Below the pieces are notes generated by a model. The model made no database searches. It worked only from the letters and a program-made list of their open reading frames with translations, and was not told where the DNA came from. Below, piece after piece: positions 41,949 to 51,625 of a stretch of 64,000 nucleotides of DNA (position 1 is its first letter; each line of letters begins with the position of its first letter). Where the stretch lies: positions 62,001 to 126,000 of the forward strand of contig CAVZEV010000005.1 of the NCBI GenBank assembly GCA_963774405.1. The letters are read 5' to 3'. The stretch is from VRUE01 sp963774405 (GTDB taxonomy: Bacteria > Actinomycetota > Thermoleophilia > Solirubrobacterales > 70-9). Made by a program: the position numbers and the translations under genes.

Positions 41949-43289
41949 TCAGCTGAGGATGACCTCGGCGTTGTGGCGCGGGGTCTCGGTGATCGCGCGG
42001 CGGAAGACGCGCTCGGGCTTGGGATTGGCCGGGCGGATCTGCCGGCGCTTGACCAGCTCCCTGAGCACGACGGCCATCTCGAACTGGGCGAAGGAGGCGC
42101 CGAGGCAGCGGCGCACGCCGCCGCCGAAGGGGATCCAGGTGTAGGTGCCGGGCGGGCGCTCGAGGAAGCGCTCGGGCAGGAAGCGCTGCGGTTCCGGGTA
42201 GACCTCGGGATTGCGGTGGACGAGGTAGACGCAGGGGGCGACCGAGATCCCGGCGGGCAGCTCGTAGCCGCCGATCTCGACCGCCTCGGTCAGCTTGCGC
42301 AGGACGATCGAGATCACCGGGCGCAGGCGCAGGGTCTCCTGGATCGTCGCGGTCAGGTACTCCTCGCGACCGTCGAGCACCTCGGCGCGCAGGCGCTCGA
42401 GCTTGTCCGGGTTGCGGGCGAGCCGCTCGATCGCCCAGGAGAGCGAGGTCGCGGTCGTCTCGTGGCCGGCGACCAGCAGCGTCAGCAGCTCGTCGCGCAT
42501 CTCCTCGTCGCGCATCGGGCTGTCGTCCTCGTGGCGGGCGGCGATCAGCATCGAGAGCACGTCGTCGCGCTGCTCGACGTCATCGGCGCGGCGGCGCTCG
42601 GCGATCTCGCGGTAGATCAGCTCGTCGACCCGGTCGACGCGGCGCCGGAAGGGCGGGAACCTGCGCACCCTGGTCGGCCCGAGCAGGAGCAGCGGCAGCA
42701 GGATCTGGGGATTGGTGGTGAGGTCGAGGAACTCGCGCAGCGCCGCGCGCAGCTCCCCCATCCGCTCGCCGCCGCGGACGCCGAAGACGGTCTGCAGGAT
42801 GATCTCCAGGGTCATCGCCTGCATCCGCGGCCGCAGCTTGTACGGGGTGCCGGTGGGCCAGGTCGCGATCTCACGCTCGGCGATCTCGCTCATCGTCTGC
42901 TCGTAGCCCTGCATGCGGGTGCCGTGGAAGGGCGGCAGCAGCAGCTTGCGCTGGCTCATGTGCGGCTTCTCGTCGAGCACGAGAACCGAGTTGCGGCCCA
43001 GCACCGGGGCGAGGATCTGGTTGCCCTCACCGGCGTGGAAGACCTTGGGGTCGCCGGTGAAGACCCGCTTGATCGCGTCGGGGTCGGCGAGCATCACCCA
43101 GGTGCCCTCGTAGGCGATGCGCAGCGCGAACATGTCACCGTAGCGGTCCTGGCAGGCGTAGAGCAGGCGGCGGGCCTGGCGCGACCAGATCGCGGTCTGC
43201 GCCACCCGCGGCAGCGGCGGGCTGGGTGGCAGGCGTCGCTCGGGCGCCCGGCCGGCCGGGCGCGGAGCGCTTGTCGTCGCTGCCTCCAT
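41949..43289 (-). CDS. Cytochrome P450
   Basis: A 446-residue haem monooxygenase. I-helix LLVAGHETTATSLSW, K-helix ExxR in QETLRLRP, PERF motif (FLPERFLE) and haem-binding FGGGVRRCLGASFA with the Cys ligand. Class of the fused-family CYP type with a longer N-terminus, no membrane anchor. No ferredoxin or reductase gene is adjacent, so redox partners lie elsewhere. Divergent from the hydrolase gene. Substrate unknown. Confidence 0.93.
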   Translation of the reverse strand: MEAATTSAPRPAGRAPERRLPPSPPLPRVAQTAIWSRQARRLLYACQDRYGDMFALRIAYEGTWVMLADPDAIKRVFTGDPKVFHAGEGNQILAPVLGRNSVLVLDEKPHMSQRKLLLPPFHGTRMQGYEQTMSEIAEREIATWPTGTPYKLRPRMQAMTLEIILQTVFGVRGGERMGELRAALREFLDLTTNPQILLPLLLLGPTRVRRFPPFRRRVDRVDELIYREIAERRRADDVEQRDDVLSMLIAARHEDDSPMRDEEMRDELLTLLVAGHETTATSLSWAIERLARNPDKLERLRAEVLDGREEYLTATIQETLRLRPVISIVLRKLTEAVEIGGYELPAGISVAPCVYLVHRNPEVYPEPQRFLPERFLERPPGTYTWIPFGGGVRRCLGASFAQFEMAVVLRELVKRRQIRPANPKPERVFRRAITETPRHNAEVILS

Positions 43290-43366
43290 CGTCCCTACCT
43301 GGCGAGGCTAGCGATCTCGATGTGAAGTTCCCGTTAGCTTCGTCACGCAGGCTGTAGCCTGCTCGC

Positions 43367-44454
43367 GTGGCACCGCCGCGGCTCTCGCCGCAGATCGAGC
43401 ACCGCATCGTGCGCACCGCGTGCGGGCTCTCACCGCGGACGATCCGGCGCCTGATCGGACCGCCGCCCCGGCTCGATGGCCAGGAACTGGCGCCCGACAT
43501 CCAGATGCTGCTCGAGCTGGATCGGCGGACGGGCACGACCTCACTGGTCGAGGGCCGCACGGTCGAGCAGGCGCGGGCCGAAAACCGGGTGGGCGCAACG
43601 GTCGTCACCGGGCCGCCGCGTCCGATGGCGCGGGTCGAGAGTCTCTCGATCCCGGCCCCGCGGGCGAGATGGCAGCGCGGCTCTACGTCGCCCTCGGCGC
43701 ACCGCAACCGCCCCAGCCCCTGCTCGTCTACTTCCACGGCGGTGGCTGGGTGATCGGCGACCTCGATACCCACGACGGCGTCTGCCGCTTCCTCGCCGAG
43801 CACAGCGGCTGCCGCGTGCTCTCGGTCGAGTACCACCTCGCCCCCGAGCACCCGTTCCCGATCCCGGTCGAAGACGCGGTGGCCGCATTCGCCTGGGCGC
43901 ACGAGCACGCTTCGGAGCTTGGCGCCGACCCGGCGCGGATGGCGGTCGGCGGCGACAGCGCCGGCGGCAACCTCGCCACCGCCCTCTGCCTGCAGAATCG
44001 CGACGCCGGCAACCCGCAGCCGGCGATGCAGCTGCTGCTCTACCCGGTCACCGACGTGGTCGGCGGCCAGCGCTCGCGGGACGCCTTCGCCGAAGGCTTC
44101 CTGCTCACCCGCGAGGACATGGAGTGGTTCGAGCGTCACTACATCCCCGACGGCATCGACGACGACGAGCCACGGGCCTCGATGATGCGAGCCGCCGACG
44201 TCTCCGGCCTGCCCCCCGCCTACGTCGGCACCTCCGGCTTCGACCCGCTGCGCGACGAGGGCGAGATCTACGCGGCGCGGATGCGCGAGGCCGGCGTGCA
44301 AGTGGTGCTTCAGCGCCACTCCAGCCAGATCCACAGCTTCGCCAACCTGACCGCGATCTGCCCCAGCGCCCGCACGGCGATGCTCGAGGTGGCCGGCGCC
44401 CTGCGCATGGGCCTCGGCCTGGCGAGCGCCACGCCGGCCGCCGTCCCCGCCTGA
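43367..44454 (+). CDS. HSL-family alpha/beta hydrolase (frame break)
   Basis: Lipase/esterase of the hormone-sensitive lipase family: oxyanion motif LVYFHGGGWVIGD, then VEYHLAPEHPFPIPVEDA, nucleophile GGDSAGGNLA, acid in SGFDPLRDEG and His in QIHSFANL. The frame from GTG 43367 (RLSPQIEHRIVR, long N-terminal cap) breaks near 43651-43660, where one missing base splits SIP-GPAGEMAARLY. About 362 residues if joined. Its stop codon touches the CsoR operator. Confidence 0.86.
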
Positions 44455-44470
44455 TACCCCCAGGGGGTAT
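44454..44470. promoter_or_regulatory. Candidate CsoR operator
   Basis: ATACCCCCAGGGGGTAT is a perfect dyad of the type bound by CsoR copper sensors (TA, C-run, G-run, TA). It lies 16 bp upstream of the csoR start and overlaps the last base of the hydrolase stop codon, so it fits negative autoregulation. Confidence 0.75.
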
Positions 44471-44485
44471 GACATACTCGCTCGC

Positions 44486-44779
44486 ATGGCGAGCGATTCC
44501 GAGATCGTCCACGGCTACAGCGAGAATCGCGAGGCGGTGCTCAAGCGCCTGCGCCGGATCAAGGGACAGGTCGGCGGCGTCGAGCGGATGGTCGAGGAGA
44601 ACCGCTACTGCATCGACGTCGTCACCCAGGTGACCGCAATCCAGGCGGCGCTCGACAAGGTCGCGCTGGAGCTGCTCTCAGACCACGCCGCCCACTGCGT
44701 CGCCGGTGCCGAGGGCGGCGACCAGCAGGAGATGACCGACGAGCTGATGGCCGCGGTCCGCCGCCTGGTCAAGCGCTGA
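44486..44779 (+). CDS. csoR: CsoR-family copper-sensing repressor
   Basis: A 97-residue four-helix-bundle repressor (DUF156): VLKRLRRIKGQVGGVERMVEE, then YCIDVVTQVTAIQAALDKVA. The ligands C42, H67 and C71 have the same spacing (25 and 4) as the Cu(I) site of Mycobacterium tuberculosis CsoR, which separates it from FrmR and RcnR types. A CsoR-type dyad lies just upstream. No copper ATPase or metallochaperone gene is adjacent, so targets other than itself are elsewhere. Confidence 0.9.
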   Translation: MASDSEIVHGYSENREAVLKRLRRIKGQVGGVERMVEENRYCIDVVTQVTAIQAALDKVALELLSDHAAHCVAGAEGGDQQEMTDELMAAVRRLVKR

Positions 44780-44783
44780 GCGT

Positions 44784-47335
44784 TTACTCGTATTGAAGTG
44801 ATTCGAGGACATCGAGACGCGAGGCGCGCCGGGCCGGGGCGATCGCGGCGAGCACGCCGATCACGGCGGCGAAGATGAGCAGGCCGATCAGCGAGCCGAC
44901 CGGGTAGGAGAGCGTGAAGCCTTCGTCCTTGAGCGGCTGGGCGATCAGGGCGGCGAAGACGAGTCCGAGGGCCATGCCGAGGATCGCGCCGATCAGGGCC
45001 GTGATCACCGCCTCGTAGCGGATCATCGTCCGCACCTGGCGCCGCGACATCCCGATCGCCCGCAGCATCCCCAGCTCGCGCCGCCGTTCGTGGATCGAGA
45101 GCGCCAGCGTGTTGGCGATGCCGAAGATCGAGATCAGGATCGCCAGCAGCAGCAGCGCGTAGACGAGGTTGACCAACTGGTCGACCTGTTCTTCGCGGCT
45201 TTCCTTCAGTTCCTGCTGGTTCAGCACTTCGGCGACGGGGAAGGCCCGTTCGACCAGCGCCGTGAGCAGCGCCTGCGTCTTGGCCGGGTTCGCGCCAGGC
45301 GCGGTTTCGACGAAGTCGATCGTGTCCTGGGTCTGGCCGAACTGGCGCGCCATCGCTGCCTGCGTGATCACGACGCTGCCGACAACGCCGAGTTTGGAGC
45401 CGAACTCGCCGACGACCTCGAAGCTGGGGCGGCGGCGGGTCTGGCTGAGCAGGCGAAAGCGGTCGCCGACTTCGAGATCGTGTTCGGAGGCGAAGGAGTC
45501 GGCGAGGATCGCCTGCCCGTCGCGCAGTCGTCGCAGCGTCGCCGGCCCACCCTTCTTCCAGTCGATGGCAACGGTCTTCTCGATGTTGCGGCTCGGCGCC
45601 GAGGCCCGGACTCCCGAGCCGGACGGCAGCAGCTTCGCCTGCTCGGAGCGAATCGAGGCGACCGCCTCCACGCCCGGCACCCTGCGGGCGGCAAGCGCAA
45701 CGCCGTTGGGGATCGGCGAGAAGCCATCGCTGTTCTGCATGACCAGGCCGCCGTTGAAGTTTTCGTCGACCACCTGGGCGACCGAGCTCTTCAGCCCGGC
45801 GGCGAAGACGGTGACGAAGGTGACCACCATCAGACCGATCATCAGCGCCGCCGCGGTCACCGCGGTGCGGCTCGGATTGCGCTGGGCGTTCTCACGCGAG
45901 AGGCGACCGAGCAGCCTGCGCAGCCGTTCCAGCGGCCAGCCCGCGATCGTCGCCAGGATCGGCACCAGGCGGGGACTGAAGAGCGAGACGGCAAAGACGA
46001 TGACGACCGCTCCACCGCCGATCAGGCCGGCCGCGGTGCCGCCGCCGGCGCTGCCGAAGAGCCCGATCAGGACCATCGCCAGGCCGGCCGCGCCGAGCAG
46101 CAGCGCGACGGCCAGGCCGAGCAGGCGGCGACGGCGGGTCGGCGCCGGGCTGAAGGCGTGCAGGGCGGCGATCGGCGGCACCCGGGTCGAGCGCAGCGCC
46201 GGCACCAGCGAGGAGACCAGGGTGACGACGACGCCGACGAGCAGCGAGACGATCACCGTGCGCGACTCCATCACCAGGCCGGTGGTCGGCAGGTCGATTT
46301 CGAAGACTTCGAGCAGGAGATTGAGCAGCTTGGCGATGACCAGGCCGCCGCCGATGCCGAGGACCGCGCCGATCAGGCCGATCGCCAGCGCCTCGACCAC
46401 GACCGTGGTGAGGATCTGGCGCCGCGAGGCGCCGAGCGTGCGCAGCATGCCGAACTCCGTGACCCGCTGGGCGACGGTGATCGAGAAGGTGTTGAAGATC
46501 AGGAAGGAGCCGACGAGGATCGCGATGAAGGCGAAGACGAGCAGGAAGATCTGCAGGAAGCTGAGGCTTTCACGGACTTCTTCAGAGCCGCGATCGGCGT
46601 TTTCCTTCGCGGTCTCGACCCGGGCCCCGGCCGGCATCTCGGCGGCGATACGCCGCTTCAGCGCCGTCTCCGAGACGCCCGCCCTGGCGGCGACGGAGAT
46701 CTGGTCGAGGCGACCGAGCTTGTGGGTGAGTCGCTGCGCCACCGGCAGCGTCACCTGGGCGATGCTGGCGCTGCCGAAGGAGGCGCCGCCAAGCCGCGTG
46801 AAGCCGACGAGCTTGAAGCGGCGGGCGCTGCCCTGGCCGACGATCGTCGAGCCTGTCGCCGAGGCTGAGGCCGGCGCCGTTGGCCGCCGCTTCGGTCAGC
46901 GAGGCTTCGGTTGGGCCGCGCGGCCGGTGCCCGACCACATAGGTGAGCGACTCGAGCCCGCCGGGAAGCGCCGAGGAGATGAATTTGGGGGAGAACTTGG
47001 TGCCGATCTTCTCCCCCTTGGAGTCGAAGAAGCCGCCGGGGGTGAAGATCGCGCCGGCGGCCACACGCACTCCCGGCGTCCTCTGCACCCGCGGCAGCAG
47101 CGCGGCGCTGATCGTCGGCGATTTCGCCGTTTTCCTGTTTGACCGGGTTCTGGGCGGTGATGACGACGCTGGTGCCCTTCAGCGTCTCGTCGAAGATTTC
47201 GTCGAAGGCGGCGAAGATCGTGTCGGTGAGGACGTAGGAACCGGCGACGAAGGCAACGCCGATGAAGACCGCGAAGGTCGTTGCGAGGGCGCGCGCCTTG
47301 CGCGCCCAGAGGCTCTTGAGGCTGAGGCTAATCAA
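44784..47335 (-). CDS. FtsX/MacB-type ABC transporter permease (two frame breaks)
   Basis: A large permease with an N-terminal helix (KARALATTFAVFIGVAFVAGSYVL), an external MacB-like domain, helix blocks (LLVFAFIAILVGSFLIFNTFSI and TLGASRRQILTTVVVEALAIGLIG), a second external domain and C-terminal helices (LALSIHERRRELGMLRAIGMSRRQ). The frame breaks at about 47112-47117 (NGEIA-ISAALLPRV) and 46855-46860 (LSLGDR-STIVGQG). About 850 residues if joined. Works with the ATPase gene it overlaps; such systems export lipids, peptides or act on cell-wall enzymes. Confidence 0.85.
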
Positions 47336-48059
47336 CCTGCTTCATCAGCTCGATCACCTCGTCGGCGGAGCCGGGAACGTCGTCGTGGACGATCCTGCCG
47401 TCGCGCAGGGTGATCAGCCGGTCGGCGTGGGCGGCGGCGGCCGGGTCGTGGGTGACCATGATCACCGTCTGGCCGAACTCGTCGACCGCCTGGCGCAGCA
47501 GCCGCAGCACGTCCTCGCTCGCCTTCGAGTCGAGGTTGCCGGTCGGCTCGTCGGCGAAGACGACGGCCGGTTTGGAGACCAGCGCGCGGGCCACCGCGAC
47601 GCGCTGCTGCTGGCCGCCGGAGAGCTCGGCGGGCCGGTGAGTGCGGCGATCCTCGAGGCCGACCGTGCCGATCAGCTGGTCGACCCACTCGCTGTCGGGC
47701 TTGCGGCCGGCGATCGAGAGCGGCAGCACCAGGTTCTCCTCAGCGGTGAGGACGGGCAGCAGGTTGAAGAACTGGAAGACGAAGCCGAGCTTCTCGCGGC
47801 GCAGCTTGGTCAGCTCGCCGTCGTCGAGGCCGGTGATCTCCTCGCCGTCAAGCGTCACGGTGCCGGCGGTCGGCTTGTCGAGGCCGGCGAGGATGTGCAT
47901 CAGGGTCGACTTGCCGGAGCCCGAGGGCCCCATGATCGCGGTGAAGCGCCCGCGCTCGAAGGCGGTGCTGACCTCGACCAGGGCGTCGACCGCGGCGTCG
48001 CCCTCGCCGTAGCGGCGCGAGATGCCGGTGGCTTCGACGACCTGACCGTTGACGCTCAT
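47328..48059 (-). CDS. ABC transporter ATP-binding protein (LolD/MacB type)
   Basis: A 243-residue ATPase: Walker A GPSGSGKST, Q-loop FQFFNLLPVLTAEENLVLP, signature LSGGQQQRVAVARAL, Walker B VVFADEPTGNLDS and switch His in VTHDP. The FFNLLP and PTGNLDS patterns are typical of the LolD/MacB/FtsE branch that pairs with FtsX-like permeases. Its 3' end overlaps the permease start by 8 nt. ATG 48059 chosen. Confidence 0.93.
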   Translation of the reverse strand: MSVNGQVVEATGISRRYGEGDAAVDALVEVSTAFERGRFTAIMGPSGSGKSTLMHILAGLDKPTAGTVTLDGEEITGLDDGELTKLRREKLGFVFQFFNLLPVLTAEENLVLPLSIAGRKPDSEWVDQLIGTVGLEDRRTHRPAELSGGQQQRVAVARALVSKPAVVFADEPTGNLDSKASEDVLRLLRQAVDEFGQTVIMVTHDPAAAAHADRLITLRDGRIVHDDVPGSADEVIELMKQVD

Positions 48060-48123
48060 CGACCGCACCGTATCGGTCTCAATACCCAATCTTCTTCAAC
48101 GGGCGACAGATAGCCTGCGGCGG

Positions 48124-48909
48124 ATGGCGGTTGCGGACGAATTCGACGGCTTCCTGATCGACCTGGATGGCGTGGTCTGGGAAGGTCGCGAGCTGGTTCC
48201 GGGCTCGGTGGAGGCGCTGCGAGCGCTGATCGAGTTCGGCAAGGAGATCGCCTTCGTCACCAACAACTCGGTCAAGCAGCCGGCGGCCTACGCGGCCCGA
48301 CTGCGCGAGGCGGGAGTCGAGGTCGCCGAGGGCCGGGTCGTTACCGCGGGGGCCGCGACGGCGCGGCTGGCCGCTGCGGAGGTGGGATCTGGCGGGACCG
48401 CCTTCGTGATCGGGGCACCCGGCTTCAAGCAGACGGTGGCCGCCGCCGGGGTGACCCTGCTCGACGGCGAGGCGGCGAGGGGCGCCGACGCGGTGCTCGT
48501 CTCCGGCCACCGCGAGTTCGACTACGCGGAGCTGCTGACGGCGACCTTCGCCCTGCGGGCCGGCGCCTCCCTGTTCGCGACAAGCCGCGACCCCACCTTG
48601 CCGATGCCCGGCGGGGCCTGGCCCGGCACCGGCGCGACCCTGGCGGCGGTCGAGACCGCCTCGGGCAAGACGGCCGAGATCGGCGGTAAGCCGGAGCGAC
48701 ACCTCTTCGAGCAGGCGCGGGCGCTGATCGGCGACGCCGAGCAGGTGGCGATGGTCGGCGACCGGATCGCCTCCGACATCGAGGGCGGCCGGCGGGCCGG
48801 CCTGGCGACGATCCTGGTCCTCAGCGGCGCCTCTTCGGGCGAAGACGCGGAGGCGGCCGAGCCCGCACCGGACCTGGTCCTCGACGACCTCGCCGCGCTG
48901 CTGGCCTGA
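48124..48909 (+). CDS. HAD-IIA family hydrolase (NagD-like)
   Basis: A 261-residue HAD phosphatase: nucleophile motif FLIDLDGVVWEG, motif II FVTNNSVKQ, motif III Lys in GGKPERHLFEQA and motif IV MVGDRIASDIEGG. Class IIA members dephosphorylate nucleotides, phosphoglycolate or p-nitrophenyl-type substrates. ATG 48124 chosen over an upstream GTG/ATG. It lies 7 bp before the MFS gene and is probably co-transcribed. Confidence 0.9.
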   Translation: MAVADEFDGFLIDLDGVVWEGRELVPGSVEALRALIEFGKEIAFVTNNSVKQPAAYAARLREAGVEVAEGRVVTAGAATARLAAAEVGSGGTAFVIGAPGFKQTVAAAGVTLLDGEAARGADAVLVSGHREFDYAELLTATFALRAGASLFATSRDPTLPMPGGAWPGTGATLAAVETASGKTAEIGGKPERHLFEQARALIGDAEQVAMVGDRIASDIEGGRRAGLATILVLSGASSGEDAEAAEPAPDLVLDDLAALLA

Positions 48910-48916
48910 GCCGAGC

Positions 48917-50095
48917 ATGAGCGCGGAGCCCGAGGCGTCGATTCACCGGCCCGGTGTCGCCTTCGCCGGCGTCTTCGCGGTCACCTTCTGCTGCCTGCTC
49001 GCGGTCGGCGCGGTGCTGCCGGTCCTGCCCCGCTACGTGCACGACTCGCTCGGCGCCGGCGACGTCGCCGTCGGCGTGGTGGTCGGTTGCTACGCGATCA
49101 CCGGGCTGCTGCTGCGCCCCTTCGCCGGCCGCTTCGCCGACCACCGCGGCCGCAAGCCGACGGTGCTGGTCGGCGCGGTGCTGGTCGGCGCCGCCGGCTT
49201 CCTCTACCTGCTGCCGCTCGGCGTGGCCGGCCTGATCGGCGCGCGCCTCGTGCTCGGCGCCGGCGAGGGCTCGGTCTTCACCGCCGGCTCGGCCTGGATC
49301 GTCGACCTGGCGCCGATCGAGCGCCGCGGCCGCGTGATCGGCCTCTACGGCCTCGCGGTCTGGTCGGGGCTGAGCATCGGGCCGCTGATCGGCGAGCTGA
49401 CCCAGCACGCGCTCGGCTACACGGCGGTCTGGCTGCTGGCCGGGGCGCTGCCGCTGCTCGGTGCCGCGATCGCCACCCGGGTGCCCGACCCGTTCGTGCC
49501 GAGGCCGCCGCTCGAGGAGGAACATCACCCGTTGATCGCCAAGGAGGCGGTGCGGCCCGGAGCGGCGCTGGCGCTCGGCTCGATCGGCTACGGCACGATC
49601 GCCGCCTTCGTCGTCCTCCTGCTCGAATCGCGCGGGGTCGGCCACGGGGCGACGGTGTTCGGCGCCTTCGCGACGATGGTCGTGCTGACAAGGCTCGCCG
49701 GCGGCGACCTGCCGGACCGCATCGGCCCGGCCCGGGTCGCGATCGCCGCGGCCTGCGTCGAGGCGGCCGGGCTCGCCGCGATCGCAGTAGCCCAGAGCCT
49801 CCCGGTTGCACTCGCCGGCGCCCTGGCGATGGGCGCCGCCTTCTCGCTGCTCTACCCCTCGCTCTCGCTGATCGTCGTCGGCAACGTCTCCGACCGCCGG
49901 CGCGGCGCCGCGCTCGGCACCTTCACCGCCTTCTTCGACGCCGGCGTCGGCCTCGGCGCCCCCCTGGCCGGCGCGATGGCGGCCCTGACCACCTACGAGG
50001 GCGCCTTCTTCCTAGCCGCCGCGATCGCCCTCACCTCGGCGGCGACGATCGCCATAGCGGTCGCCCCCGCCGCCCGAGCCGCGCTCGCCCGCTGA
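48917..50095 (+). CDS. MFS transporter
   Basis: A 392-residue, 12-helix major facilitator. The loop 2-3 motif is FAGRFADHRGRKPTVLVG, and helix 5 carries the motif GLAVWSGLSIGPLIGE as in drug-proton antiporters. The C-terminal half starts ALALGSIGYGTIAAFVVLLLE. Cargo unknown. It follows the HAD gene by 7 bp and is followed at once by family A repeats. Confidence 0.9.
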   Translation: MSAEPEASIHRPGVAFAGVFAVTFCCLLAVGAVLPVLPRYVHDSLGAGDVAVGVVVGCYAITGLLLRPFAGRFADHRGRKPTVLVGAVLVGAAGFLYLLPLGVAGLIGARLVLGAGEGSVFTAGSAWIVDLAPIERRGRVIGLYGLAVWSGLSIGPLIGELTQHALGYTAVWLLAGALPLLGAAIATRVPDPFVPRPPLEEEHHPLIAKEAVRPGAALALGSIGYGTIAAFVVLLLESRGVGHGATVFGAFATMVVLTRLAGGDLPDRIGPARVAIAAACVEAAGLAAIAVAQSLPVALAGALAMGAAFSLLYPSLSLIVVGNVSDRRRGAALGTFTAFFDAGVGLGAPLAGAMAALTTYEGAFFLAAAIALTSAATIAIAVAPAARAALAR

Positions 50096-50101
50096 CGAGC
50101 G

Positions 50102-50216
50102 GTGCAACGTTTTTCGGCGCTCAGGGAGCCAAAAGACGTTGCAGTGGTCGCCTCGTTGGATGCCTCTCGCCGGGTGCAACGTTTTACGGTCCTCCCAGCG
50201 ACGCAAAACGTTGCAC
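50102..50216. repeat. Paired palindromic repeat, family A, copy 3
   Basis: Units 50102-50143 (GTGCAACGTTTTTCGGC to AAAGACGTTGCA) and 50174-50216 (GTGCAACGTTTTACGG to AAAACGTTGCAC), 30 bp apart. It fills the gap between the convergent MFS and thioesterase genes. Same unit length and spacing as at 8156 and 9181. Confidence 0.87.
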
Positions 50217-50230
50217 CGCCGGGGAGGGAG

Positions 50231-51019
50231 CTAGCGCTGTTCGATCAGCAGCGACTGGGCGGCGCGGCCGATGCGGCCGCGCGGGTCGGAGAGGACCGAC
50301 TCGGCGGTGCCGATGCCCGTGGGCTGGGGACGGGTTACCGCGTCGACGCAGACCCACTCGCCCTCGGGCATGCGCTCGAAGTGGACGCTGAGGTCGACGT
50401 TGATGAAGACGTAGGAGTGGTAATCGAGCACGGCGCTGATCCCGTTGCCGACATCGGCGGCGATCAGCGCCCGCTGCAACGGCGTCGGCTCCTCGCCGGC
50501 GACCAGCGGCCGGCGCATCCGCAGCCACATCGTCGCCGGCCCGAGCTCGAGAAAGGCCCCGGCCACCGCCTTCAGCTCCATCCCGGTGTGGTAGCCGACC
50601 TCCTGTCCGGTCGGAAAGAACTCCGGCACCCAGCCTTGCTCCGGACCGGGCGGTGGAGACGCGTCGTCGACCGCCCCGTCCGGCAGCTCCAGCTCAGTCC
50701 TGCGCAGCTGCCAAGCCGTCGCCCGCATCAACTCCCCCGCCTCACCAGACAACGACGCCTCGACCATCCGCACCTTCCGCCCCGGCCGCAGCACCCGCGT
50801 CTCAACGGTCACCGCCCCAATCGGCACCGGCCGAAGAATCTCAAACACGATCCGCCCCACCTGGAAGCCCTCAGAGCCTTCCATCCCCTCGATCTCCCGC
50901 CCCAGCAACGCAGAAGGCGGCCCGGCGTGCTGCGCGCCCGGATCCCACGGACCTCTAGTGAGCTCACTGGCGACGTACTGGCCCTCCTCGCCATTCCGCT
51001 CATAGAACGCGTCAGCCAT
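50231..51019 (-). CDS. Thioesterase family protein (double hot-dog)
   Basis: A 262-residue double hot-dog protein: TRGPWDPGAQHAGPPSALLGREIE in the first half and ISAVLDYHSYVFINVDLSVHFER in the second, as in TesB-like acyl-CoA thioesterases of actinobacteria. The second half carries the usual Asp (ADVGNGIS) and Trp (GEWVCVDAV). Likely hydrolyses acyl-CoA; substrate chain length unknown. Upstream lies the long palindrome at 51039-51167. Confidence 0.82.
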   Translation of the reverse strand: MADAFYERNGEEGQYVASELTRGPWDPGAQHAGPPSALLGREIEGMEGSEGFQVGRIVFEILRPVPIGAVTVETRVLRPGRKVRMVEASLSGEAGELMRATAWQLRRTELELPDGAVDDASPPPGPEQGWVPEFFPTGQEVGYHTGMELKAVAGAFLELGPATMWLRMRRPLVAGEEPTPLQRALIAADVGNGISAVLDYHSYVFINVDLSVHFERMPEGEWVCVDAVTRPQPTGIGTAESVLSDPRGRIGRAAQSLLIEQR

Positions 51020-51038
51020 CGCGGGCTGATCCTATGCA

Positions 51039-51167
51039 GAGGTGACGGGCACCGCCTCGACACTCCCTCCCCCAGCACCGCAGGGTTATTCCAGGCCGCG
51101 AAGCGGCTCCTCATTAATCCCGCCGAAGGCGGGATTTGGGGAGTGGCGAGGTGGTGCCCGTCACCTC
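51039..51167. repeat. Long palindrome between divergent genes (family H)
   Basis: Arms GAGGTGACGGGCACC (51039-51053) and GGTGCCCGTCACCTC (51153-51167) are perfect, and pairing continues inwards with two mismatches over the next 17 bp. A second hairpin, ATCCCGCC-GAA-GGCGGGAT, lies near 51116-51134. It fills most of the gap between the thioesterase and msrB genes, so their promoters must lie within or beside it. Confidence 0.8.
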
Positions 51168-51213
51168 CGTGTAAGAACCGAGGCGTAACCTCGACGTAGA
51201 CGAAAGGAGCCAG

Positions 51214-51612
51214 ATGACGACCAAGATCAGCAAGTCCGACGCCGAGTGGCGCGAGCAGCTGACGCCCGAGCAGTACGAGGTAACGAGGAACGCCGGCACC
51301 GAGCGCGCCTTCACCGGCCCCTACGTCGACGAGAAAACCGAGGGCATGTACCACTGCGTCGGCTGCGGCACCGAGCTCTTCGCCTCGGACACCAAGTTCG
51401 ACTCAGGCACCGGCTGGCCCAGCTTCACCGAGCCCGCAAACCTCGAGCACGTCGAGCTGCGCCCCGACAACAGCCTCTTCATGCGCCGCACCGAGGTCGT
51501 CTGCAAGCACTGCGACGCCCACCTCGGCCACGTCTTCGACGATGGTCCCGCCGACAGGGGCGGCCAGCGCTACTGCATCAACGGCTGCGCCCTGGAGCTG
51601 AAGCCCAAGTAA
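51214..51612 (+). CDS. msrB: Peptide-methionine (R)-S-oxide reductase
   Basis: Repairs methionine-R-sulfoxide. Zinc site from CVGCG and CKHCDAH, substrate region KFDSGTGWPSF, GHVFDDGP, and catalytic Cys in QRYCINGCALELK. 132 residues, a normal single-domain MsrB. ATG 51214 follows AAAGGAG. No msrA in the window. Confidence 0.95.
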   Translation: MTTKISKSDAEWREQLTPEQYEVTRNAGTERAFTGPYVDEKTEGMYHCVGCGTELFASDTKFDSGTGWPSFTEPANLEHVELRPDNSLFMRRTEVVCKHCDAHLGHVFDDGPADRGGQRYCINGCALELKPK

Positions 51613-51625
51613 GGCGCCGCCTGAC

